From: Physella acuta
Lineage: Eukaryota > Mollusca > Gastropoda > Physidae
DNA length: 64,000 bases
NCBI RefSeq assembly: GCF_028476545.1
Contig: NW_026732279.1
Location: forward strand, 124,001-188,000
Direction: 5' to 3'
Shown: positions 49,100-62,400 of the stretch, piece by piece
Layout: each line of letters opens with the position of its first letter
Numbering within the stretch: position 1 is the first letter of the stretch
Position numbers and translations under genes: made by a program
The notes under the pieces: generated by a model
What the model was told of the DNA's origin: nothing
Seen by the model: the letters and a program-made list of their open reading frames with translations, nothing else
The model's database searches: none

Positions 49100-49745
49100 T
49101 GATCCCCACCCCCATGTGTCAGGTCATGTGTGTTTGATCCCCACCCCCTGTGTCAGGTCATGTGTGTTTGATCCCCACCCCCTGTGTCAGGTCATGTGTG
49201 TTTGATCACCAACCCCTGTGTCAGGTCATGTGTTTGATCCCCACCCCCTGTGTCAGGTCATGTGTGTTTGATCCCCACCCCCTGTGTCAGGTCATGTGTT
49301 TGATCCCCACCCCCTGTGTCAGGTCATGTGTTTGATCCCCACCCCCTGTGTCAGGTCATGTGTTTGATCCCCACCCCCTGTGTCAGGTCATGTGTGTTTG
49401 ATCCCCACCCCCTGTGTCAGGTCATGTGTTTGATCCCCACCCCCTGTGTCAGGTCATGTGTGTTTGATCCCCACCCCCTGTGTCAGGTCATGTGTGTTTG
49501 ATCCCCACCCCCTGTGTCAGGTCATGTGTGTTTGATCCCCACCCCCTGTGTCAGGTCATGTGTGTTTGATCCCCACCCCCTGTGTCAGGTCATGTGTTTG
49601 ATCCCCACCCCCTGTGTCAGGTCATGTGTTTGATCCCCACCCCCTGTGTCAGGTCATGTGTTTGATCCCCACCCCCATGTGTCAGGTCATGTGTTTGATC
49701 CCCACGCCCTGTGTCAGGTCATGTGTTTGATCCCCCTGCCACTGA
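49100..49745. repeat. 31/33-bp array downstream of PARG
   Basis: About 19 units of ccccctgtgtcaggtcatgt followed by gtttgatcccca, with or without an extra gt. The open plus frames across it are artefacts. Confidence 0.93.
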
Positions 49746-49811
49746 CCTAGAGTGTGGGTGTGCACCCCCCCCCCCCCCCCGCTGTACTAGAATGTGTGAG
49801 TGCAGTTATCA

Positions 49812-50560
49812 AGTTGTAGTTAAACACAGAAGTTGAGTTGGTATAGAATGTACTTGTAGGCTCTGTTAAACACAGAAGTTGAGCTGGTATAGAATGTACT
49901 TGTAGGCTCTGTTAAACACAGAAGTTGAGTTGGTATAGAATGTACTTGTAGGCTCTGTTAAAAACAGAAGTTGAGCTGGTATAGAATGTACTTGTAGGCT
50001 CTGTTAAACACAGAAGTTGAGTTGGTATAGAATGTACTTGTAGGCTCTGTTAAAAACAGAAGTTGAGCTGGTATAGAATGTACTTGTAGGCTCTGTTAAA
50101 CACAGAAGTTGAGTTGGTATAGAATGTAGTTGTAGGCTCTGTTAAACACAGAAGTTGAGTTGGTATAGAATGTAGTTGTAGGCTCTGTTAAACACAGAAG
50201 TTGAGCTGGTATAGAATGTACTTGTAGGCTCTGTGAAACACAGAAGTTGAGTTGGTATAGAATGTACTTGTAGGCTCTGTTAAAAACAGAAGTTGAGCTG
50301 GTATAGAATGTACTTGTAGGCTCTGTTAAACACAGAAGTTGAGTTGGTATAGAATGTACTTGTAGGCTCTGTTAAAAACAGAAGTTGAGCTGGTATAGAA
50401 TGTACTTGTAGGCTCTGTTAAACACAGAAGTTGAGTTGGTATAGAATGTAGTTGTAGGCTCTGTTAAACACAGAAGTTGAGTTGGTATAGAATGTAGTTG
50501 TAGGCTCTGTTAAACACAGAAGTTGAGTTGGTATAGAATGTACTTGTTGGCTCATGTAGT
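49812..50560. repeat. 46-bp array downstream of PARG, about 16 units
   Basis: Units contain taggctctgttaaacacaga and agttgagttggtatagaatg. Variants (aaaaca/aacaca, gagctgg/gagttgg, acttg/agttg) alternate in a regular way, suggesting duplication of multi-unit blocks. Confidence 0.95.
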
Positions 50561-50599
50561 CTGGAGCCAGACCAAATTGTAAATAGAAGGACTATTTAT

Positions 50600-53500
50600 T
50601 ATAAACTAGTTGGACAACTGAAGTAGCAATAATTCATGCAGTTTTTTTATAAGTTACTGTTTAGTAAAGTATAATTCTTTTGTGCTCAGGTGTGGGCCTT
50701 TAAATTTTTTTTTTCAAAAGCTGAATCTCATTTTGTAGAAGAAAGATTTTAAAAAGCCAAATAGAAATTTTGACCCCACCCACCCTGAGGTTATCTTACA
50801 CCCACCCTAAGGTTAGCTAAGACTACAGCAGTAACTTGCCAGTGTTTGATTCCAAAACTCTTCTAACCCAAACCCTTGCTGATATTGAGTGTTGTTGAAT
50901 GCCTGCTGAAAGTTGTCTCCCATTCACTGTCAGAGTTGAACCTTGCCCTTGCCATCAAATGGTGCTATCTTCTACTGCATAATGAAACATAATCCTCTTT
51001 GTTTCAGCTCAATACTTCTTCATGTGTTTGCAATATTCTGCATTTAAATAATAAATACTGAAATCAGCTTTTTGCCAAATTTTTCTGCATGCATAATAGC
51101 CAACCTTATGTAGAGATTAGAGCAGATCCTCCTCAGTTGGCTTTAGGCAGGCCTTGAAAACACAACTTATTTACCCTAGGAACTTGAAAAGTTGAAGTTT
51201 AGATGACTAAATTTTCTGCACAAATTTGAGACCAAAGACCTCAGCAATTTGTTTACATCCCATGTATTGGCACAGTTGTCTCCCTCTTGCCCCCCCCCCC
51301 CCCCCCCCCCCCAGTACTGTAGCTCCCACCCTTGGAATTGCTTCATTACATAATTGTATTAGTCAGCTGATTCACACAAGTCATGAGATTTAGTGGGGCT
51401 TGGTTTGGTGGCCACACTATTTATATACTACATTATTGCTGAATTGTATTCATTTATTATTTCTGGTTCAAAATCTTGACTCAGCTACAAATATGTTTAC
51501 AATATTTGAAAAAATTGTATGACATTGTGTTGTTTAGCCATTTTACCAATTTTAAATTTCAATGAGACAAACTGGATATTGAAATATTAAAAAGTACAAC
51601 TATTTTTAAAGCTATGAAATAAATCTAGAAACATGCAGTTTAAAATATGTGTAGAGTTGTGTATGTTAGTGAGGCTGATTTCTCACCATGCAAGTAATTG
51701 TTTTAAAACTTAACATTTTTTTTACAGCTGATGATGTAATTATGCAACTTTGATCTTTAATCAAAAGATATTTTAATTGTCATGTTTTTATTGAATTCAT
51801 TGTGATATGGAGGAAAGCTTATATATTTGTTTGAATGAGAAAATCTTGTCAAAATGTTTTTATTTTCACATTTCACACAGTCCATCTTCATCTACCATAA
51901 TCAAATGAGAAATTTTCTTTGGAAAGTTTTCTAAATTACTGTAAAACCAATGTATGTGATAGCATAGCAGTACTGAAGAAAGATTTGTTTTTTTTTTGTG
52001 TGAATGAATGAAGGTTAGATGTTAGTTGGAGATAAAACCATTTGATCTATGTGGTATCATCTGACCACAATTTTTATAAACTTTGAGTATTAGACCTTTT
52101 TTGATTAATAAACAGTAGTCCTGTTGATAAACATGACTTGCAACAGTTCTAAATATTGCCATCAAAAATGTAGGCTTTGATCGTGAATTGAGTTTTCAGT
52201 GAGGTCCATGGTTCTCTCTATTGTCCAGATCTGATTGTAAGTTTGTAGTGGCCCAGCTTGCTCAGTGTCTTTGTTTTCTCTAGTCCTAACTTATTTTAAA
52301 AGCTTTACACTATTCACTCGTTAAGAAAGAAGAGTTTTAATTGTGTGTGATGTTACACCACACATGTAAAGAAAGAAGTTTTAATTGTGTGTGATGATAG
52401 ACCACACATGTAAAGAAAGAAGAGTTCACTTTCATCAGATTGTGTTTTTTTAGTTGCTGCCAGTTCTGTTTTGAGTATATTTTTTATGCAAATCAAACTT
52501 TCCCATTACTTTTCATCCTAATTTGTATTTTAATGATTTTAATTGTCAATAAATTAATTGTATAACTCATGACAAGGAAATATTTATTTTTTAGTCCTCA
52601 CTCTGTTCACTGTTTCTGGCTTTGAATTCAAGCATTTTGTTATTTTAATTCTACTTTTTTTTTATTATTAGTCATTTTGAAATTATGAAATACTAATTAT
52701 GACTTTCCAAATTTATTTTATCCTCATAATGTCTTCCACTCTTGGGTTTTCTTACATCTGATGAAGTATCTGCCAAAGTTAGATGGTGAAGTAAAATGTA
52801 ATGAAACCTGTTCAGATGTTTCTTACTTCATCTGCCACATTTCATGTATCACCAGAGTTGAAGGGGTGTGGCTATACAGTTTTAGACTGGCCTGAATCTC
52901 AGGTGGGCTGAACCTAGTCAGATTGATAGGACCCTAGTCAGGTGGGTTTAATCCTTCACTTAAACCTTGGTTTGACAAACCCTAGTCAGGTGGGTTTAAT
53001 CCTTCACTTATAGACTTAAACCTTGGTTTGACAAACCCTAGTCGAGTGTGGACTGAACCCTAGTCTAGTGTGGACTGAACCCTAGTCTAGTGTGGACTGA
53101 ACCCTAGTCCGATGGGTTGACCTAATATGGTGGGTTAATAGAAACCTGTAGTCATACATTTCTCTACTTGATCTCTTGGCCCCACCCCCAAATTTGACCG
53201 ACTATTGTTTTATTCTGTTGATGTCTATTTATAACTTGTGATATATTCAACTGTTTTACCTTGATGCTTGCTGTTTAGTTATTATATCTCTGTTCTAGTT
53301 TACTATTTTGTTTTACAAGTAGAATTACTGTCATCAACAGTATGTATGAACTTTCTGTATTTCCAATAGACTTTTGACATGACAATGAGTCAAAGCAATA
53401 GGGGGTCACAGTATGTACAGAGGGCTTGACCAAGTAAAGGCAGATACAATCAATAATTTTTGTTTTAAAACATTTAGTTTCATTGTTTCATCTCTTGCTA

Positions 53501-54740
53501 GTTATTAAAGCTGATTAATATTTTTGTTTAGACGTGCTGTGTTCATTTCTATAGACATGACTTTCTATTTTTTTTATTTATCTTGACATATAGTGTCACA
53601 ATGGAATTGTGTAATGTGAGAATTCACAGTTGACTGGTAGTGGTGTTACATATAGTCACATAACATCACAGTTGACTGGTACATGTGTTACATATAAAGT
53701 CACATAATGTCACAGTTGACTGGTAGTTGTGTCACATAACGTCACAGTTGACTGGTACATGTGTAACAAAGTCTGCTTAACATTTTGTTCTCAAACAAAA
53801 AAAAGTTCTCTGGTGTTTTCAACTGTTTGTCAACCTTCATTTGAGGGGAACTAACACACCATGAGCGCCACTAAAACTTTTGTTGCTTTTTGTTTTGCAC
53901 ACCAATAATGATAGTCCAGTTGAGCAGTGGAAACAGCTTACAGTAAGTTCAAGGGTTAACCTGCAGACATTAATCATTCAGCTTTGGACATAACAATTTA
54001 TACACACAGTGGAAGATAATGTGTTTATTTGGACACACTAAATCATTTTATTTTTTAGAAATAAAATTTGGATTGGAAATTTTTTTTTTAGATTTAAAAA
54101 GTAAACGTTTTGGTTTAATTAAGTCTTGGTATGTTAACTACCCAGTGGTGAATTTATTAAGCAGAGATTAAATTTTTGAAGTTGCAGGAATTTTATGTCT
54201 TGAAATATTTTTTTTATACTGCTATCACCAATCAAATGTGAGACAAACATTTTCAAATACTGTATGGGAGACCAATATTGTTGGGTGAAATGTACTGTTT
54301 TATGTATGTATGTATGTATGTATGTATGCATAGTGTGTCTAGTTTTCCAACAGTGTTTTACACATTGCTCTGTGTGTGATCTACATGATATTTCTCAAAA
54401 AGTGTTCCAATAATTTTATAATGTCATTAATAATGCATAATAAAGGCATTAATATAAAACAAACACATGCTATCTTGTACTTTTACTTTGTGCTAAGTAA
54501 TCTAGCAGTTTAAAATTATTTGTATAAATATGAACAACAAAGAAAATTTTGTGGTAAACTTTAAAAAATAAAAATTGTAATCCTTGTTTCAATAAAATAA
54601 TTAGAATAATTGAAAACAAAATGTTGATGGCATTAAACAAATGGTAGAGCATGTTTATCTGCCCATTGCCTGTGTTGAGGGCTATGTGTTATTGATCCTG
54701 GATTAATTGTTATCTGACACTTGATGTGTTAAAGTTCACT
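50600..54740. other. Intergenic DNA with minor repeats
   Basis: It contains a C run at about 51291-51312, a twofold aattgtgtgtgatgatag-type repeat near 52336-52420, accctagtc repeats at about 52930-53110, cacagttgactggta repeats at about 53625-53765 and a (tatg)n tract near 54302. No exon or RNA gene was recognised. Confidence 0.5.
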
Positions 54741-54758
54741 TCAGTAATGTCATAAAGA

Positions 54759-55158
54759 GGGGGTCGGCGTGGTCGAGTCGGTAAAGCTCATGGTTGCTAA
54801 ACCGAAAAGTCTCGAGTTCGAACCCTCGGGCAGATGAGGCTCGTTAGCTGGGGACAGCCACTCTTCTAGGAGAGACAACTCCAAAATTAAAACAACTGCT
54901 GCCTTGTAGGTTGTTCTTGGTTGGACAAAGGCTATGGAAGCAAATCCAAAAAGAAAAGCAGGCTGAAATCGGAGTCAATGGCCTCAATGGCGCATAACCA
55001 GTTGACACGTACCGCTTAATTGTGTTGGAGGCGTGGTCGAGTCGGCAAAAAAAGCTCATGGTTGATAAATTTGAACAAAGTCTCGAGTTCAAACCCACTG
55101 GCAGATAAATCTCGATCCCCTTCAACACTAATAATTAAGAACGAAGAAGAAGAAGAAG
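54759..55158 (+). mobile_element. Complete dimeric tRNA-derived SINE with target duplication
   Basis: Two tRNA-like modules: cgtggtcgagtcggtaaagc with gagttcgaaccctcg, and ggcgtggtcgagtcggc with gagttcaaaccca. A gaagaagaag tail follows. It is flanked by aatgtcataaaga at 54746-54758 and 55159-55171. It is about 400 bp long and closely related to the copy in the PARG intron at 37378. The good target duplication points to a recent insertion. Confidence 0.92.
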
Positions 55159-56063
55159 AATGTCATAAAGACATTGAGCTGACCTGCTGACTAATTTCTC
55201 AAGGGTTAAGATTGTCAAATAAATCACAAAATCGACCCTATAGAGTTCACTGAAATTTGGTGACAACTATTTATGGCATCAACTTACAAGGTGCACGGGT
55301 ATCCTAAAAAGTTTATTTGCTTGGATGAATAAATCAGTATGAATTATTTAACATTGCAAGCTACACAGACAAAAAACATTACTTCATGATTTAGCTTATA
55401 GCTGAAGTAAGTTTTTCAAGAGCTATTACAGAATACTTACTAAAATTTCATATTCACTGGAAATTTTCAGCTTGTTGTAAGGGGAAGATTTACAACTCCC
55501 ATAGGCTGCTCATGCCTACAGGAATGTTGTTTCATAGTATTTTAAACTTGTTCCAAGTTGAAAAATGTGGGGGGGGGGGGGGGGGGGGGGGGCAGCACAT
55601 TCCAATTATTTCAGTCCTGTTTACAGACTTCAAATTTTTTCATAATTAGCAATAGCTACTTAAATCAAGAATTATGGATGACCTAGATAGACTCTTTATG
55701 CTTGGGATCTGTGGGGGTCACAAAACAGGCATGGGTGAGGTCTACGCCTGTGACAACATCTAAGAGGTAACAACAAAAAACTCATGATATGAATATGAAA
55801 GTCTGCTTTACTGAGTTTACAAGCTTATTTAACTAATTAATGCTGTTTAATTCTAGGCCTATTTTACCACTTTAAGACAATTTCACTTTAACATTGAAAA
55901 AATACTTATAATAGTTTCAGTTATGCAATCAAAATATTTAATTTATGTGAAAAAAAGATTCTTACATAAAAAGTATATGAAAAACAAAGTAAATTTATAC
56001 TACATAGATAAAAGTTAATTCATACACTGGAATATAAAAAATATGGCAGTCGCCAGATTTCGG

Positions 56064-56136
56064 TGCCGAAACCCGGGATCGAACCAGGGACCTTTAGATC
56101 TTCAGTCTAACGCTCTCCCAACTGAGCTATTTCGGC
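56064..56136 (-). tRNA. tRNA-Phe(GAA): tRNA-Phe (anticodon GAA)
   Basis: Read on the minus strand, the 73-nt gene starts GCCGAAATAGCTCAGTTGGG (acceptor stem, A box, D arm). It has ACTGAAGATC in the anticodon loop with GAA, then GGTTCGATCC (B box), and closes with GGGTTTCGGC plus discriminator A. The 7-bp acceptor stem pairs fully. No intron is present. It lies about 350 bp upstream of, and divergent from, TUBGCP3. Confidence 0.97.
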
Positions 56137-56486
56137 TGCCGAGAGAAGGGTAATAACCTAATAAGACTATCGTAAATATTATTTCAAATTAAAAAAAAAC
56201 GGATGATTATAATCATTTATTTGACGTCATGGAACAATCAGTACTAATTTAATACATGTCAATATAGATTAGTAAGATAAAATGTGGATTCAACAAAAAT
56301 AACACAGTAACAGTTAGTAAAGGCCAATTTATAATAAACAATAAAATTGCGAAATAAACATTCCATATCGCGTTTGATCCCGGTGCTAACGAGATCTAAA
56401 CAAAACAAGACCATTCGAAAATGGGGAAATGTTACCAATAGTTATTGGAGAAGTTGAAATGAAAGAGCTTTGAGTTTTAATTTATA

Positions 56487-59400
56487 ATGGCTTCATTCAG
56501 GAAAACTAGCAATGACGATATGCAAAATCTCCCAGATCTGTTGCGACGATTGTGTTGTAAAATAACCGGAATAAGCGGAGGTTGTAAGATTGCGTGTTTG
56601 TTAGGATTTTTTAGAATCTGAGACGGCACTGACTTAGAATCTAGATCTAAGTCTTAGATCTAGTAACCTTAGTCACTACAATTCACTAGATCTAGATCTA
56701 GATTCTAAATACTAATTACTACTTGAATTCTAGATCTAGTGACTTTGTCAACTATGTTTTTTTGTAGGCCTATATCTAAAAAAAAGGACTAACTAATCTA
56801 GCTGATGTTTGATCTGAGACTGGGGGGGGGGGGGGAGGTAAAACTCGGTATTGTATTTTCATTGAATTGCAATTTATTTATTTCTCCGCTTCTCATTCTC
56901 CTTTGGTTAAGCCAGGGCAGTTAAACATATTTTATTAAAACAACCCAAACACACCAAAACATGAGGAAAACAATTTATTTGGCCTATTTGTTTGAACAAA
57001 TGAGTATAATATAAACAACAGACTGACCGAATTGTTTGTTAGTTACAAAAAAAGGGAGAATGTTTATACAAGGGAGAATGTTTATACCAATGCTGATAAT
57101 GGAATCTTCTTTAAAAAAGGGGTGTTAGGTTACTGGTAGTTAACTAAATACACACATCGCTGGCTAATGTCAATGCTAACTCTGTCCCTAACCCTGGTCC
57201 TACCATACACCTAACTCTAATTTCTAACCATAAAATTAGTCGAGATGACAATACTACAACAACCCAACACCCCTTTTTTAAAGAAGATTCCATTATCGGA
57301 CACCGGTATCTATAATCATCCCAAAAAATAGAAATGCACAATTTGTATAAAGTATAAACTATTAGGCAAACAGGTCTATAGGCCCTACTTAATTGCTGTT
57401 AATATCAGCCCTTTACTAAACTTGGTACAATATTACTAGCAACCAAACATACCTATTGAAAAAGAGTCCATTGTTGGATACTAATACTAGTAATGTAATA
57501 CCAATACTCCATTAAAAAATTTCAAATTTAACGGAACACTATTACCTTTTTCCAGCTGATATTGCTCCACATTTTCAACTTGCACTGCAGTTGTTGGGCA
57601 GGTAAACATTTTGTTAGCATTCAGATTTTGGGCAGGTAAACATTTTGTTAGCATTCAGATTTTGGGCAGGTAAACATTTTGTTAGCATTCAGATTTTGGG
57701 CAGGTAAACATTTTGTTAGCATTCAGATTTTGAGCAGGTAAACATTTTGTTAGCATTCAGATTTTGGGCAGGTAAACATTTTGTTAGCATTCAGATTTTA
57801 TGCAGGTAAACATTTTGTTAGCATTCAGATTTTGGGCAGGTAAACATTTTGTTAGCATTCAGATTTTGAGCAGGTAAACATTTTGTTAGCATTCAGATTT
57901 TGAGCAGGTAAACATTTTGTGAGCATTCAGATTTTGGGCAGGTAAACATTTTGTTAGCATTCAGATTTTGGGCAGGTAAACATTTTGTTAGAATTCAGAT
58001 TTTGGGCAGGTAAACATTTTGTTAGCATTCAGATTTTGAGCAGGTAAACATTTTGTTAGCATTCAGATTTTGGGCAGGTAAACATTTTGTTAGCATTCAG
58101 ATTTTGAGCAGGTAAACATTTTGTTAGCATTCAGATTTTGGGCAGGTAAACATTTTGTTAGCATTCAGATTTTATGCAGGTAAACATTTTGTTAGCATTC
58201 AGATTTTGAGCAGGTAAACATTTTGTTAGCATTCAGATTTTGGGCAGGTAAACATTTTGTTAGAATTCAGATTTTGGGCAGGTAAACATTTTGTCTTTCT
58301 GTTAGAATAGTATGACAGTCGTGTTAAATTCAGTTAAGGAATTAGGCCTATACTCTGTTTTTGGTAGAGCTTCATCTATATTTTTAACATCACCTTGGTA
58401 ATGATGTATGGCAAGAAGACCATATATAAATTGTATTGTATATTATAATAATATCATTTTTTTTAGTAATTAGCCTCAAACTCTTTTCCAGCAAAAGATC
58501 TATTGAAGATGAAGATGAATTCCGTATCATTGAACGACTTAAGAAGCAACGTAAGCCAATACACTATCCATTACCTAAAAGTGGTTAGTTAGTGAGTAAT
58601 TTGGTTGTAGTTTTGGTTGTTGTTCTTACTTGTATGTTTGTCCCCAGTTGTGCGTCACGGGAGGGAAAAAGATGCAGCTGTGCTGGCAGAAATACACAGG
58701 AAGTTGCAGTCTCAGGTTGGATTGTTTCCCTTTTTATTCTTCTTAAATTTTGATATTTTTGTTATTTTTGTTTTGATGGAACATTTGTTAGCTTTTACAC
58801 ATGATTGCTGCCATACGGCTCCCCTTCCCCCAACCTATCAGTTATTACAAATATCAGTTTAAATCAGCACTTCTGTTTAAATGCCATACATTTTTAATAA
58901 TTATATCTATTTTACAGATGTTATTAAGGAACAGATCAGCCATACTTAAATTATTACAGCAGTTATCTTCCGTTGAAGAGAAAGGTCAAGAGGTAGAACT
59001 ATCCTTTTTTATCTGTTTAGCTAATTTTAGTGATCATGAGTAAAAAGACTGAAAATTGATCTGGTTGCTACCAAAGCCATTTAAAAATATTTAATACACT
59101 TAAACATAATCACACTACTTACAAAATTTACTGTATACTTTTACATTTTTACATACATTATAACTTAATTCAGTGCCTTTGGAAACATAATATCAGTGAA
59201 TATTTATTGACGAACTCTATGAAAACAAATAAATGTCTAACTAAAAGAATGCAATACTTACTTATGACCCTAGAGTCGAGTCCCAAACACAAGTTTCTTC
59301 TCCCATGGGCTCCCGTCCCACCTGGTGTCTACACCGTACGGTGCTGCAGATGTCCGGCAGGGCCATGCGCCAGGACTGACCATGTCCAGTGTGTCCAGTC

Positions 59401-62400
59401 ACACAGTGGGCAGCAGCGGCATCAGCAGTATACAGGGGCGAGACTTTAGCAGCAGAGATCTGACGCCAGTGGCCCAGTCATTCATACCCAGGTCATTAGA
59501 TGAAACAGTTTTTTAAAGACGGGTTTTGCGGTTTTCCTCCATTGCACATAAAAGTATAAAATTAAAGCTGATAAACATTTTGATTTCATATTTTTTAACC
59601 AAAGTTTTCCTTGGTTGAATACAAATATTTGATAAAATAGTATTTAAGTAAGTATAATTTCTTTTAGTAATATTTCTGTTTGTTTCAGTCATTTAGTAAC
59701 TCCAGCTTTTGGATTAAACCAGCAGACATCAAATAAGCTTCGCACTGTTTCTATATTTGCTAAACAGTCCGAGAATAAAGGTCTGAATTACACTTTTTGA
59801 CAAATATCTGTAATATTTTTTTCATTAGTTAGTTTTAAAAATGTAGTTTTTTAACAACTCGAAGGTGTTAAAATTTTAAATAAATCTAAGCTTTAGTTGT
59901 TAGATTTTAAAAAAAATATTTTTCTTATTGTTTTCAGAGAATGTTTTAGTGACTCACAGTGGTAATAAACATCTGTCTAAAAGATCTGCAGATAACAGTA
60001 GGTTTCAGATTTAAATACTTGACCAGAGTTATTTGTTGACACTTGGGCAGATATACCGTAACATGTTACATATTAAATGTTAAGCCTTAAGTACACGGAT
60101 GTTTATGTTAGCATCAACAAACTGTTTTTTGTAAAAAAAATTTAAAAAACATCATTTGAAATATTTTTATTCCAGCATCATTTGAAATATCTGAGGAAAA
60201 CCTTCTGAAAGATCTGGTCTATGTACTTCAAGGTATTCAGGGTCGTTGGGTCAAGTTTGACTCCTCAAAGGATGTTCACAAAATTGATTCTGAGGTAAAT
60301 AAACTAGTGACTCTAGTTTACAAGGTGATTAGTTTCATTGACTGAATGTCATTTAGGCACTGTGTTGACTGAATGTCATTTAGGCACTGTGTTTTGACTG
60401 AATGTCATTTAGGCATTGTGTGTTGACTGAATGTCATTTAGGCATTGTGTGTTGACTGAATGTCATTTAGGCATTGTGTGTTGACTGAAGGTCATTTAGG
60501 CACTATGTGTGGACTGAATGTCATTTAGGCACTATGTGTGGACTGAATGTCATTTAGGCACTGTGTTGATTGAATGTCATTTAGGCACTGTTGACTGGAT
60601 GTCATTTAGGCACTGTGTGTTGACCGGATGTCATTTAGGCACTGTGTGTTGACTTATGGATTGAATTATCTGCATGTTGCCCATCAGACTGGTGTACCAA
60701 AAGCCTGGAGACAAGAAATAGTCAAACTGTCTGAGTGTGGGTGGCTGTACCTGAAGATTAAAAACTACATTGAACAACACAGTACTGATAAAGCTTTTGG
60801 ACTCATAGGACAGGTATGTTCATTGGCTTGATTAGTTCATGTGTGTTGTATGAATAGAACTTGCTATTGTCAACCAAATAAAATTGTCTTGAATAGTTCA
60901 TGTGTGTTGTATGAATAGAACTTGCTATTGTCAACCAAATGAAATTGTCTTCCTGCCAGAGTTTCTGCGCTGCCCTACACCAGGAGTTGACAGAATACCT
61001 GAGGCTTATAGCAGTGCTGGAGGCTCAGGTAGATCATTTTATTTTCATTCACATGTACATTGTAGGGCAAGCTATAAACTTTATAGCTGCAGCAATAGAT
61101 CATTTTACTTTCATTCACATAGACGTTGTAGAGCAAGCTATAAACTTTATAGCTGCAGCAATAGATCATTTTATTTTCATTCACATGTACATTGTAGGGC
61201 AAGCTATAAACTTTATAGCTGCAGCAATAGATCATTTTATTTTCATTCACATGTACATTGTAGGGCAAGCTATAAACTTTATAGCTGCAGCAATAGATCA
61301 TTTTACTTTCATTCACATAGACGTTGTAGAGCAAGCTATAAACTTTATAGCTGCAGCAATAGATCATTTTATTTTCATTCACATGTACATTGTAGGGCAA
61401 GCTATAAACTTTATAGCTGCAGCAATAGATCATTTTACTTTCATTCACATAGACGTTGTAGAGCAAGCTATAAACTTTATAGCTGCAGCAATAGATCATT
61501 TTACTTTCATTCACATAGACGTTGTAGAGCAAGCTATAAACTTTATAGCTGCAGCAATAGATCATTTTACTTTCATTCACATAGACGTTGTAGAGCAAGC
61601 TATAAACTTTATAGCTGCAGCAATAGATCATTTTACTTTCATTCACATAGACGTTGTAGAGCAAGCTATAAACTTTATAGCTGCAGCAATAGATCATTTT
61701 ACTTTCATTCACATAGACGTTGTAGAGCAAGCTATAAACTTTATAGCTGCAGCAATAGATCATTTTACTTTCATTCACATAGACGTTGTAGAGCAAGCTA
61801 TAAACTTTATAGCTGCAGCAATAGATCATTTTACTTTCATTCACATAGACGTTGTAGAGCAAGATATAAACTTTATAGCTGCAGCAATAGATCATTTTAC
61901 TTTCATTCACATAGACGTTGTAGAGCAAGCTATAAACTTTATAACTGCAGCAATAACAAACCCATTTTATAGTTGCAGCAATAACAAACCCATTTTATAG
62001 TTGCAGCAATAACAAACCCATTTTATAGTTGCAGCAATAACAAACCCATTTTATAGCTGCAGCAATAACAAACCTATTTTATAGTTGCAGCAATAACATA
62101 AGCTATTTTATAGTTGCAGCAATAACAAACCCATTTTATAGCTACAGTAATAACAAACCTATTTTATAGCTGCAGCAAGAATGTGACCCTGGTATCCATG
62201 AAACTTGCTCCAACTTGACCTTGGCCAGACTGAGGGTGTGGACCTTTGACCCCTTAAAGAGGTTAAAATGGTTGGCAGCCCTTGTGGACACATGTAAAGG
62301 TAGGTCAAGGTGCCCCAGTGTTTTACTGTAGTATGTAGCTCAAGGTGCCCCAGTGTTTTACTGTAGTATGTAGCTCAAGTGTTTTACATCGAAAGTTGTC

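Noticed and set aside
60902-62000. Three open frames of 317-356 residues on both strands
   Set aside because: They lie across a 66-bp intronic array within TUBGCP3. The periodicity in multiples of three explains them.
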